This document shows, in pieces, positions 1 to 8,300 of a stretch of DNA of 17,723 bases. A program made the position numbers and the translations under genes. The notes beneath the pieces are model-generated. The model saw nothing but the letters and a program-made list of their open reading frames with translations. It did not search any database and was not told where the DNA came from. Origin of the DNA: Candidatus Magasanikiibacteriota bacterium (GTDB lineage: Bacteria; Patescibacteriota; Patescibacteriia; Magasanikbacterales; 2-02-FULL-50-9b); the NCBI GenBank assembly GCA_026396555.1, contig JAPLWO010000069.1, positions 1 through 17,723 on the forward strand, in the 5' to 3' direction. Position 1 is the stretch's first letter, and each line of letters opens with the position of its first letter.

Positions 1-26
1 AAAAGCCAAGCGTCGCTTGGCTTTTT
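1..26 (-). terminator. Bidirectional intrinsic terminator after tRNA-Asn
   Basis: A near-perfect palindrome of about 11 bp (arms 1-11 and 15-25) closes a three-base loop. It is A-rich on the left and has six T on the right, so it can terminate in both directions. It sits 8 nt beyond the 3' end of the minus-strand tRNA-Asn and is the obvious end of that transcript. It could equally end a plus-oriented or convergent gene lying left of the window. Confidence 0.85.
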
Positions 27-33
27 ACTTAGG

Positions 34-105
34 CTCCGGGAGCTGGATTCGAACCAGCGATATCCGCGTTAACAGCACGGCGTTGTACCACTCAACTATC
101 CCGGA
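34..105 (-). tRNA. tRNA-Asn (anticodon GTT)
   Basis: The reverse complement folds into a complete 72-nt cloverleaf. The acceptor stem is TCCGGGA/TCCCGGA, the D arm GTTG/CAAC, and the anticodon stem CCGTG/CGCGG (one G-T wobble) with loop CTGTTAA giving anticodon GTT. The T arm is GCTGG/CCAGC with loop TTCGAAT, and the discriminator is G, as usual for tRNA-Asn. The next bases are CCT, so the terminal A of CCA is not encoded and a CCA-adding enzyme is needed. It lies downstream of ileS on the same strand with no obvious promoter of its own. Confidence 0.96.
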
Positions 106-112
106 TCGTTAA

Positions 113-138
113 ATTAAAAATGCCCGCTAACTGCGGGT
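113..138 (-). terminator. Terminator-like hairpin between ileS and tRNA-Asn
   Basis: On the minus strand a stem of five G-C pairs plus one G-T pair (arms 122-127 and 133-138, loop of five) is followed by CATTTTTAATTT. This looks like an intrinsic terminator for the ileS transcript. However, the tRNA-Asn 5' end is only 17 nt further on and I see no promoter in between. Full termination here would therefore silence the tRNA. Partial termination or an RNA-processing role is possible. Confidence 0.55.
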
Positions 139-200
139 CATCGGATATATGACAAAGTTACCGCAGTGCGAGCTATGGATTGCTATTATTATTTACGGCA

Positions 201-232
201 ACTTGGTACATCATATATACAACGTACCAAGT
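201..232. repeat. 9-bp inverted repeat downstream of ileS
   Basis: Perfect 9-bp arms (ACTTGGTAC at 201-209 and GTACCAAGT at 224-232) surround an AT-rich 14-nt spacer. It lies about 40 nt past the ileS stop. Neither side has a T tract, so it is not a standard terminator. It may form a 3' UTR hairpin or bind a dimeric protein. I see no gene in 106-269. Confidence 0.5.
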
Positions 233-269
233 ACGAATTTTTCTGTCAAATAATCTGTGGATATTCGAT

Positions 270-2141
270 TTATGCCGCAATTTTACACACCATTTTATCA
301 ATCTCAAATTCCGCAGCACCCTCACCTGCCGTACCAAATTCAAACGAACTTACGGTCGCACGCGCAAATTCTTCTGCGTTCCGCGTAATCAATTCTTGAA
401 TTTCTTGAGGAGCTTCCATTGTAAACTTCGTCATCTCTCCTGGTTTCAATCCGCGTGTTTTACGAATCGCATTAATATTTCGCACCAACTCGCGCACCAA
501 TCCTTTTTCGCGAAGCTCCGGAGTAATATTCGTGTCGAGCGCCAATTCATCACCAATCAAAACTGCTTCAACATTTATTTCTTCTTTGATAATTTCGAAT
601 AGCGGCTCGAGCGTTGCAGCAGTTTTTGGAACTGTTAGACTTGCGAGCGCCTGACGAATTGGAACACCAACTTTTGCACGCAATTCAAGCGCACCCGAAA
701 CAAGCGCGCGCAATAATTCCATCTGCTCCAAAATTTCTGTATTAACCGGCGCTGTCGCTGGCCAATCTGTTAAGTGCACCGATATTTCCTGACCATTTAA
801 TTCGCGATACACTGCATCCGCAAACATCGGAGTGAATGGCGCAAATAATTTTACGAGTGTCGTCAACGTATAGCGCAACATCGCGGCTGCTGCGGCTGCA
901 TCGTCGCCACCATTTTTGAAACGATTGCGTGAACGACGGACAAACCACGTCGATAAATCATTGACGAACGCGGCAAGTTCACGAGACGCATCTGTCGCCT
1001 CACAGCTTTCCAATTTTTCCGTGACAAAATTAATTGTTTTTTGGAGACGTGCGACGAGCCACGCGTCGAGCGGATGCGCTGTTGAAATTTCTGCCGCGAT
1101 CGGACCTGAATATAGTTTGAAGAACTCGAGCGTATTCCATACGATGAGAAAAACTTTCTTCACCACATCGTCCACACCTTTTTGGTCAAATAATTTCGTA
1201 TCGCCGGGCTGTGACATCGAATACAAATGGAAGCGCACTGCGTCAGCGCCGTACGCCGTAAACATTTCCCATGGAGAAATTACATTACCGAGTGACTTGG
1301 ACATTTTTTTGCCTTTTGCATCCATAATATGGCCAAGACACACAACATTTTTGTATGGCGCAGGTAAATCCAATAGTGTCGCAACCGCGAGCAACGTGTA
1401 AAACCAACCACGCGTTTGATCAATCGCTTCGGAAATATAATCCGCTGGATAATGCGATTCGAATTGTTGTTTTGCTTCGCCCTCGCTGCCCCACTGATAT
1501 CCCCACTGCGCAACAAACATCGCGCCTGAATCAAACCAGCAGTCCGCAACTTCTTTCACACGCGTGCGTGAGCCGCCACATGAACATGCATATGAAATTT
1601 CATCAACGTATGGGCGATGTAGATCTTCTGGCGCAGTCATTCCCTTTTCTGAAATTTCGGCCGTCGAGCCGAGCACATCAAACTCGCCACATGTATTACA
1701 CTGCCAAATTGGAAGCGGCGTTCCCCAGTAACGTTCGCGCGAAATCGCCCAATCTTTTGCATTTTTAATCCATTCACCAAAACGACCATCGCGAATGTGT
1801 TCTGGGACCCACTTAACAGTTGCATTGCGTTTTTGCATTTCACCCGAGAGTGATGACATTTTAATAAACCACGAATTTTTTGCGTAATACAAAAGAGGCG
1901 TTGAGCAGCGCCAGCAAAATGGATATTCATGTTCGTAATTTTCCGCGCGAAGCAAAAGTCCACGCGATTCTAAATCCGCGATAATCTCTTTTGCGATTGT
2001 TTCTGATTTTACAAATTTGCCCGCCCACTTCGTGACGAATGGTAAAAATTTTCCGTCTTCTGCAACCGTATGAATACGCGGCAATCCAACTTTCAATCCC
2101 AACGCATAATCATCTTCACCGTACATGACAGCTGTGTGCAC
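270..2141 (-). CDS. ileS: Isoleucyl-tRNA synthetase, C-terminal two thirds (same gene as 2145-3188)
   Basis: This is the remainder of IleRS, in the same frame as 2145-3188 and separated from it only by one TGA and one ATT codon. The nominal start at 2141 is a GTG coding the conserved Val of the GIVHT motif, so it is not a credible start. Visible elements are the end of the editing domain (GEDDY), a CxxC zinc-type pair (FCWRC), a second Cys cluster (CNTC, CSCGG), and the class I signature KMSKS (1293-1307, residues 628-632 in joined numbering). An anticodon-binding domain and a C-terminal module follow. The joined enzyme is 972 residues, normal for IleRS, which charges tRNA-Ile in the cytoplasm. 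It ends in TAA. It can only act as part of the full enzyme, so it needs readthrough, recoding or a corrected sequence. Confidence 0.9.
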   Translation of the reverse strand: MHTAVMYGEDDYALGLKVGLPRIHTVAEDGKFLPFVTKWAGKFVKSETIAKEIIADLESRGLLLRAENYEHEYPFCWRCSTPLLYYAKNSWFIKMSSLSGEMQKRNATVKWVPEHIRDGRFGEWIKNAKDWAISRERYWGTPLPIWQCNTCGEFDVLGSTAEISEKGMTAPEDLHRPYVDEISYACSCGGSRTRVKEVADCWFDSGAMFVAQWGYQWGSEGEAKQQFESHYPADYISEAIDQTRGWFYTLLAVATLLDLPAPYKNVVCLGHIMDAKGKKMSKSLGNVISPWEMFTAYGADAVRFHLYSMSQPGDTKLFDQKGVDDVVKKVFLIVWNTLEFFKLYSGPIAAEISTAHPLDAWLVARLQKTINFVTEKLESCEATDASRELAAFVNDLSTWFVRRSRNRFKNGGDDAAAAAAMLRYTLTTLVKLFAPFTPMFADAVYRELNGQEISVHLTDWPATAPVNTEILEQMELLRALVSGALELRAKVGVPIRQALASLTVPKTAATLEPLFEIIKEEINVEAVLIGDELALDTNITPELREKGLVRELVRNINAIRKTRGLKPGEMTKFTMEAPQEIQELITRNAEEFARATVSSFEFGTAGEGAAEFEIDKMVCKIAA

Positions 2142-2144
2142 AAT

Positions 2145-2147
2145 TCA
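2145..2147 (-). other. In-frame TGA at a conserved Gly codon of ileS
   Basis: Minus-strand codons here read GGT ACG TGA ATT GTG CAC, giving G-T-stop-I-V-H where IleRS proteins have G-T-G-I-V-H-T. Reading continues in the same frame for 624 more codons with all expected motifs. Candidate explanations are a base error, a nonsense mutation in a subpopulation, or UGA decoded as Gly. Other genes here contain no in-frame TGA, and two end in TGA. Confidence 0.9.
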
Positions 2148-3188
2148 CGTACCGTCAGTCGTGGTGACGAAATCTGCCGCGTAGACTTTGTATGATACGG
2201 CGCGCAGCTCTGGCGACATTTGATCAGCGAGATAAGGAAATAGTGGTGTATATTCTTTTCCGACTAAATCGCTGCCTTTAAAATGACCCACATCGGTATA
2301 CACTTTTCCCGGCTCGCCCGCTGGCCCGTGTGCAACCATAGTCCCGCCTTCTTCGATAAGCGGCGCGCCAAAAACTTTATCGCTCAATTCTTTCAAAACA
2401 ATAATTCGTTCAGTTGCATTTGTCGCAACATCCAAAATTTCCCACGAAATATAATCGCCATCCGGCTTTACCGCGAGCGCCACATTTCCCGGCAATGTCC
2501 ACGGCGTTGTTGTCCAACCCAAGAAAAATGTATTCGCCTCGCCAACAACTTGAAATTTCACAAATACCGATTCGTCAACGACCGTCTTATATCCTTGCGC
2601 AACTTCATGACTCGACAAGCCCGTTCCACAACGTGGACAGTGCGGCACAACTTTATAACCTTGATACAAAAAACCACGGCGGTTCACTTCTTTCAAAACC
2701 GACCACAAACTTTCAATATATTCATTTTTATACGTGACGTATGCATTGTCGGTATCAACCCAATATCCCATGCGGTGCGACATTTTGATCCAGTCATCCA
2801 AAAATTCCCACACGCTCGCCTTACATTTTTCGTTAAACTGAATAATCGACGCGCGTGGATCGCCGGGAACCAAATTTTCAATCTGTGGTTTTCCGGAAAT
2901 TCCAAGTTGCTTTTCAACCAATAATTCTACTGGCAATCCATGTGTGTCCCATCCACCTTTACGGTCAACACGACGGCCGCGCATTGATTCAAAACGTGGC
3001 ACCACATCTTTAAAAGATCGTGGCAACATATGATGCACGCCAGGCTTCCCATTCGCGGTTGGTGGCCCTTCGAAAAACACGAACGGTTTTCCATTCTTAT
3101 TTTTTTCGCGCGTTTTTTCAAATAAATGTTCAGCTTCCCACACGGCAAGCATTTTTTCTTCTAATTCCGGAAATTTTGGGGTTGGCAT
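2145..3188 (-). CDS. ileS: Isoleucyl-tRNA synthetase, N-terminal third, ends at in-frame TGA
   Basis: This is the catalytic N-terminus and most of the CP1 editing domain of IleRS, which activates Ile and edits Val. The start ATG at 3188 lies about 15 nt downstream of a predicted transcription start. No Shine-Dalgarno is seen. The PPTANGKPG motif leads into GVHH (residues 50-53, nt 3030-3041), so the HIGH signature has its first His moved one position before the last, as in some IleRS type 2 enzymes. GWDTHGLPVE follows, and the editing motif WTTTPWTLPGNVAL is intact. The frame stops at TGA (2145-2147, codon 348) inside DGT-[G]-IVHT, where the family has Gly, and continues without shift into 270-2141. 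As written this fragment lacks KMSKS and tRNA-binding parts and would be inactive. GGA to TGA is a single-base change. Confidence 0.92.
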   Translation of the reverse strand: MPTPKFPELEEKMLAVWEAEHLFEKTREKNKNGKPFVFFEGPPTANGKPGVHHMLPRSFKDVVPRFESMRGRRVDRKGGWDTHGLPVELLVEKQLGISGKPQIENLVPGDPRASIIQFNEKCKASVWEFLDDWIKMSHRMGYWVDTDNAYVTYKNEYIESLWSVLKEVNRRGFLYQGYKVVPHCPRCGTGLSSHEVAQGYKTVVDESVFVKFQVVGEANTFFLGWTTTPWTLPGNVALAVKPDGDYISWEILDVATNATERIIVLKELSDKVFGAPLIEEGGTMVAHGPAGEPGKVYTDVGHFKGSDLVGKEYTPLFPYLADQMSPELRAVSYKVYAADFVTTTDGT

Positions 3189-3209
3189 AGAAATGATGAG
3201 TGCCCACGC

Positions 3210-3238
3210 ACTTTAGCGAATAAACAGTCTGTTGTCTA
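3210..3238 (-). promoter_or_regulatory. Predicted promoter of ileS
   Basis: On the minus strand TAGACA (3233-3238) and TAAAGT (3210-3215) are separated by exactly 17 bp, matching sigma-70 boxes at five and four of six positions. The predicted transcription start, near 3203, leaves a leader of about 15 nt, too short for a T-box. The -35 box begins about 10 nt after the stop of the upstream SulP gene. Confidence 0.65.
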
Positions 3239-3248
3239 GCCGATGATC

Positions 3249-4865
3249 CTATTTCCGTTCGAATCCTAATTTCGTCAAAACATCCGATGTTTTTTCGAGT
3301 ACATGCCCTTCGTGATGTAATCGCTGGTACACTTTCGAAGTATTGAGCGCGTCTGAAATTAACGGACTGACGCCAGTCACATACACTTCGCGTCCCTGAT
3401 GTTCAATATGGTGCACAATTTCGTTAAACGCTTCAACACCATCCAAATCCATCAAATATAATTCGCGCAACCGAAGCACAATCGTTTTATACCCGTTCAA
3501 ATCGCGATCAAATCGATCAATATGCGCGCCCGCGTTCAAGTATGCGAGTTGACCTTTGATCGAGTACACGAGCGTCTGTGCGCCTGCATTCACGAACGCA
3601 CGTTCTTCGCCAAACTCGCGTTCGATTTCTTTATCCGCGTGATTCGCCGTCAACTCGAATTGACCGCGTGACAACTTATCAACAAAAATCAGAAGCGCCG
3701 CTGCAGTTCCAAACAAAATACCGGTAATTGGATCTTCATAGACGGTAATAAACGCAACCAAAATCGACAACGCAAAATCCATGCGATTAAACGCGTACAT
3801 GGTCGAAAAGTGACGCACCTCAATCATGCGAAGCGCGACGTACACCAAAATCGCAGCAATCACCGGCAGCGGCATGAACTTAAAACCAGACAATAAAATA
3901 AACGAAATCACCGCGATGCTCACCGCATTTACCACGCCCGACATTTTATCCGTCGCGCCACTTTTAATATTGAGCGATGTTCGAGCGAGCGCTGCAGTTG
4001 CCGGAATTCCACCAAACAAACCTGAGCCAATATTTGCTAAACCAAGTCCCAACATTTCGCGACGTTTGTTGTGTTTAGTTCCGGTCATCGTATCGCCAAT
4101 TTTTGCCGATAACATTGTTTCCAAAATTGCAACGAGCGCGACGGTAAATGCAGGAATAATTATGGTCGAATCAAACGTAAATGAACGCGCTTGAAATAAC
4201 ACCGGCGTTAAATTTCCGAAACGTGTTTCCAATGTTTGCAACGCAAACGGAAGATGGCCAGTCGTGCTTAAATATCCGAGCAATACACCGAATGGACTAA
4301 GCGCAATGGCGCCTGGAATTTTTGGCGCGTATTTTGCAAACGCGAAAAGTCCGAGCAAAAAAATCGCAAAAATTCCGACTGCGATAAATGATGTTTGACC
4401 GACGTGGCGGAATGATTCGAATAAATTGTCGATAAAACGTTCATGACCTGGCAATCCGTGTAAACCAGTCGCAAAATTAAATTCATTAAACGCGATAATG
4501 AATGCAACGCCCAACGTAAATCCATGAATCGCACTTCCAGGAATAAAAACCAAATATTTTTCAAGCTTTAACGCAAACGCAGCGAGGATAATCACACCAG
4601 CCGCAATTGCCAACACTGATAATTTATCCGCGCCGTGCACAATCGCATACGTCGCCAAAACTCCCGAAAGCGCGCCGGTTGGACCCACAATATTAAAATT
4701 ACTTCCCCCAAAAAGCGCGGCGATGAGACCCGCCCAAATTGCCGTGACAATTCCATCAATTGGCGATGCGCCTGACGCAACCGCGAGTGAAATTGAGAGT
4801 GGAATCGAAACAAGCGAAACCGTGAGGCCGGATTTCCAATTTTCTTTCAGTTTTTTCAAAATCAT
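3249..4865 (-). CDS. SulP/SLC26 family inorganic anion transporter with STAS domain
   Basis: A 538-aa integral membrane protein of the SulP family, which moves sulfate, bicarbonate or other anions across the cytoplasmic membrane; the substrate cannot be read from sequence. Residues 1 to about 390 are a run of hydrophobic segments containing the family-typical VGPTGALSG and the GLFGGIPATAALARTSLN stretch. Residues from about 425 form a cytoplasmic STAS domain (LNAGAHIDRF, VLRLRELYLMDLDG). The STAS loop reads MDLDG and lacks the Ser/Thr phosphorylated in anti-sigma-factor antagonists, as is usual in transporters. The length is normal. The stop is TAG. It lies 60 bp upstream of ileS on the same strand and about 65 bp downstream of the 147-aa gene. 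No terminator is visible on either side, so ileS could receive read-through. Confidence 0.93.
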   Translation of the reverse strand: MILKKLKENWKSGLTVSLVSIPLSISLAVASGASPIDGIVTAIWAGLIAALFGGSNFNIVGPTGALSGVLATYAIVHGADKLSVLAIAAGVIILAAFALKLEKYLVFIPGSAIHGFTLGVAFIIAFNEFNFATGLHGLPGHERFIDNLFESFRHVGQTSFIAVGIFAIFLLGLFAFAKYAPKIPGAIALSPFGVLLGYLSTTGHLPFALQTLETRFGNLTPVLFQARSFTFDSTIIIPAFTVALVAILETMLSAKIGDTMTGTKHNKRREMLGLGLANIGSGLFGGIPATAALARTSLNIKSGATDKMSGVVNAVSIAVISFILLSGFKFMPLPVIAAILVYVALRMIEVRHFSTMYAFNRMDFALSILVAFITVYEDPITGILFGTAAALLIFVDKLSRGQFELTANHADKEIEREFGEERAFVNAGAQTLVYSIKGQLAYLNAGAHIDRFDRDLNGYKTIVLRLRELYLMDLDGVEAFNEIVHHIEHQGREVYVTGVSPLISDALNTSKVYQRLHHEGHVLEKTSDVLTKLGFERK

Positions 4866-4897
4866 AGCAAAAATAATGAGGTTTTTGGGAGGCCTCT

Positions 4898-4925
4898 ATC
4901 ATACTCCGCTCAATAAAATCTGCAA
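4898..4925 (-). promoter_or_regulatory. Predicted promoter of the SulP gene
   Basis: On the minus strand TTGCAG (4920-4925) and TATGAT (4898-4903) are separated by 16 bp. The predicted start near 4891 gives a leader of about 26 nt to the ATG at 4865. The -35 box lies within 6 nt of the stop codon of the upstream gene, so sulP can be expressed apart from it. Confidence 0.6.
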
Positions 4926-4930
4926 GTATC

Positions 4931-5374
4931 CTACCGCGCACGATCCGCAAGCATCTTTTTTGCGCGTAAATATGTGTTAACAACCGTCGCAACGCTATAT
5001 TCATCCGGCGTCATTTCTCCTTTTATATCATCAAAAACTTTTTCCAACGTTTCATATACTTTTTCCGGCCGCTCGTTTGGATAGCGTCGTCGATAGCGCT
5101 CGATAAACTGCAAAAATGAATCCATCACGCGCGTTCCCGGCGGTTTTCCGGAATCATACTGCACATGGAGCGATCGCTCGCGTTTCAATTCTTCCCCCAC
5201 AAACGTCAGCAGCGTCACGCGATCCTGCACACGCGCCCAATCCATGCGATCGAGCGACACCGGCGAGTACAATAAAATATTTAACGTGTGTTCAATCGCG
5301 TTTGCGTCCTCTGGTTTGGTTCCGACCGTCGACAATTTCGCATTAACCGCGCGTTCGAGTTCGCCATTCGTCAT
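4931..5374 (-). CDS. Hypothetical protein, 147 aa, following the giant transglutaminase-like gene
   Basis: I do not recognise a family. The 147-aa protein is soluble, highly charged and probably mostly helical. It has no signal peptide, membrane segment or Cys cluster. The middle and C-terminus are rich in Arg, Lys and Glu (FIERYRRRYPNERPEKVYETL) and the end is basic (AKKMLADRAR). The ATG at 5374 is 12 nt past the TAA of the giant gene, so the two are very likely co-transcribed and may act together. There is no Shine-Dalgarno; the A-rich gap suggests coupled translation. The stop is TAG. Codon use matches its neighbours and no shadow frame is better. Existence of the gene is fairly sure; function is unknown. 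Confidence 0.82.
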   Translation of the reverse strand: MTNGELERAVNAKLSTVGTKPEDANAIEHTLNILLYSPVSLDRMDWARVQDRVTLLTFVGEELKRERSLHVQYDSGKPPGTRVMDSFLQFIERYRRRYPNERPEKVYETLEKVFDDIKGEMTPDEYSVATVVNTYLRAKKMLADRAR

Positions 5375-5386
5375 TGATTTTATTTT

Positions 5387-8300
5387 TTACGGATCTTGCG
5401 CGTTCAATGTTTCGACAATTTTTTCAAACTCCGCAGTCGCGCGCTCAGATTCTTTCTCTCGCGCCTCTTCTTGCTGTTCTTCAAGCTGCGCGATCGTCGG
5501 CAATTGTATCGCAGCTAATTCTTGTTCATGTCCTGGCGTTCCGGCGTGTGGAGTTGCATCAACATAAATTGGCTGATACTCATGTTTTTTCTCTGCGGGA
5601 AACGCAGCCCATGCAGTTCCATGTGCGTTAGTATTGAAAATTTGTGTTGTCGCGCCACCAATCGTCGCGTACGCACGCGTCACACCGCCCACCAGTCCCG
5701 ACGCTTGAAACATCGCATACGTCAGCTGTGCAAAATCCCCACACTTTCCAGCAAACATTTTTCCTTTTAGTGCGTGCGCGAGTTCCGGCGATCGACCACT
5801 CAATTGTCGCACACGGGCGCGCATCAATTGAAATTGTTCCGTCAATGGAAGTAGCGCTGACGCAGCTCGAACTTCATCATTATCAAAATCATAAAATCCT
5901 TGTTTTTGAACAAATTCCTGAATTTTCGCAACGCGTTCGTGCGGCGCCAAACTTTCAATTGAATTTACAAATAATAAGCAATCCGGCGGCAACTGAGCGA
6001 TCGGCAGATCTGGTACGAATTCACCCGCTTCGTTTCTCTGCCACGCACGGCTAAATGCGACGTACTCAGTATTCGTAACTTCGGGCGGAAGCGCCGGCAT
6101 CGTTGGATAACGAACAGAAAAAACAATTTCAACTGCACCGCGCGGAATTTTAATCGACGGTGCGCTCAGGCTCAAGTCGAGTTCAAGCGGCGCCGACCAT
6201 TCCCCGTTTTTAAATCGTGCCTTCACTCGATCTGCAATCACGTGGCCGCCCGGCATACACGGCAAAATCGTTTCCGTCAGTCCTGGTGCGACTGGAATCG
6301 AAATTGTATTTTCATGCAGCATTTCGCGCGACGGTTCAATTGACATTGTTCGTTTTTGATCAAGCCATTTATTTTTTTTCGCATCAAACGCATCGAATCG
6401 CTGCTGAACAATCAAACCCTTATAAGGTTCGCGCAATTCAAACATGACGGTTTTTTCTTTTTTTAATTCTGGCCGTAAACCTCCACCGATCAAATCTGTT
6501 TCTTCTTGCGGAATCATCGCGTCTGTCACTGTGTCTGCAACCCACGACTTATGTTGTCGAGCCGCTGCGTCCGCCGCTTTCTGCGCCCGCAAGATTGGCA
6601 GCTCTGGAAACATCAGATCAACGATTTCTTGTGCAAGCAATTCGTTTTTGCTCGTCGATGTCGCGGCCAATGTTTTAAATAACTCACGTGCGAGTGGTAA
6701 ATTTCCAGCCGCTGATTTTACCATCTCACGCAAATTATTCATGAAACTGCGAGAACTGAGCGCTCGTTCTTTTATGTGCGCCTCGCGTTCTGCAACAGTT
6801 TTCGGAAATAAATCCGGCCGCGCATATTTCTTCAAAAAGGCATCAACACGATCTTCGGTCGGCGCCACGGTCACATTTAACAAATCTAATTTTTCTTGCT
6901 CTTCGGCCGTAAGCGCTGGAGTTTTTTGCTGCGAATCTTTTCCTAAAATTTGTGGAATTGGAAATTCATAGAGATCTTCAATTTTTTGATTCTTTCCCGT
7001 CCCTCGATAAATTATTACGCGAAATGCAGGAATTCCTTCGACAACTTCGATTGCAACACGATCTAATTTTGGATCACATGTAACAAACGAGCCGTTTGTA
7101 TGTTTTAAATATTCTGGAGTTATTTTTCCATCAAAATCTTCTGAGCCACTGTTTAAAAATATACGTCCGTTAGCTTCAATTTGAGCAACACAATACGTAC
7201 TTCCAAAACTCGCACCTTGCAAATTATCCAAAATTGACCACACATGACTTTTATCAGGCATTAATTCAGCACATTGTTGTGTCAAACGATTGCTTGCCAT
7301 GATCACTGAGTTACCATCCTTATATGATCCCGTCGTAAAATAAAGCGCGTCAAATGAATTTTCCGACGGATTCGTAATATCAAAACCCGCTGGAAATGGC
7401 GGCAAAACTGTTTCTGTAAGTTTGGCGCCATTCTCACATGTTAATAATGAAAGCTCATCGCTATTATTTGCACGCGCAACTATCCTTAATTTATCGTGCG
7501 TCAAACTTGTGTGAAGTACATAGCCCGCGCCAACTCCCATAGCGCCTGCAACATTCGCCCCATCGTCATCATAAATAGAAAAAAATCCATCACTATATTC
7601 GCGCAAAAAATACGCTTTATTTTCTGAAAAAATTCCTGTGGTCGTTGATCCCGTTTCCTGAGTTCGTTTTACGACGATCGATGGATTATTCCAATCATTA
7701 ACATCATATCTTTTTACTTCGCCATCAATTTCATTTACTGAATACACAAAATTACCAACCGCACCTTCAGCTTTTTCCGTTAAAAAAAGAAATTGGCGAC
7801 GTTGCCGAGCTTCCATATCAAATACCACCTTTGAATGATTGTTCGAGGCAGAAATAAAACGCTTTTTCGCACCAGCACCGAGCAGAGAAACATTTTTTGC
7901 ACTATAACTAGCTATCGGTCCATTAAACGGTTCAACAAAACCAAATCCCTTTTTGTAGTGATATGCAGCACAGTCATTACTTTGTCCATGTTGCATCCAC
8001 ACAATCGGCTCATCAGGGTCAACATAAAGCGGTCTGTCTTCAGTAAATTTTAAATCTATCGCACTTTTGGCTGATACTGGATGTGCCACGCCACCAATTA
8101 CAAATACCAATTCTCCTCTTCCACTAGACAGAGACCAATAGTTAACACTCCCGTAATTGGTTTCAAATTTTAAATGCTTCGGATCTTCTGGCTTATATTC
8201 ATGCACTTTTTTCGGTTGCTCATTTGGCGTTTTGGTTCCGTCCGCATTTTTCCAGTCTACCGAATATTGTTTCGTAATCGAATCGCGCTGTAATTCATAG

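Noticed and set aside
270..3188. Genome-wide UGA=Gly genetic code (code 25)
   Set aside because: Only one in-frame TGA is seen in over 5000 codons, and TGA ends the ABC ATPase and the synthetase-like gene. The roughly mid-40s percent GC look also differs from the AT-rich code-25 groups. Kept only as one option for the single ileS codon.
4870..4897. Hairpin before the SulP gene as terminator of the 147-aa gene
   Set aside because: The stem is only about 4-5 bp with a long loop and lies inside the predicted SulP leader; too weak to call.
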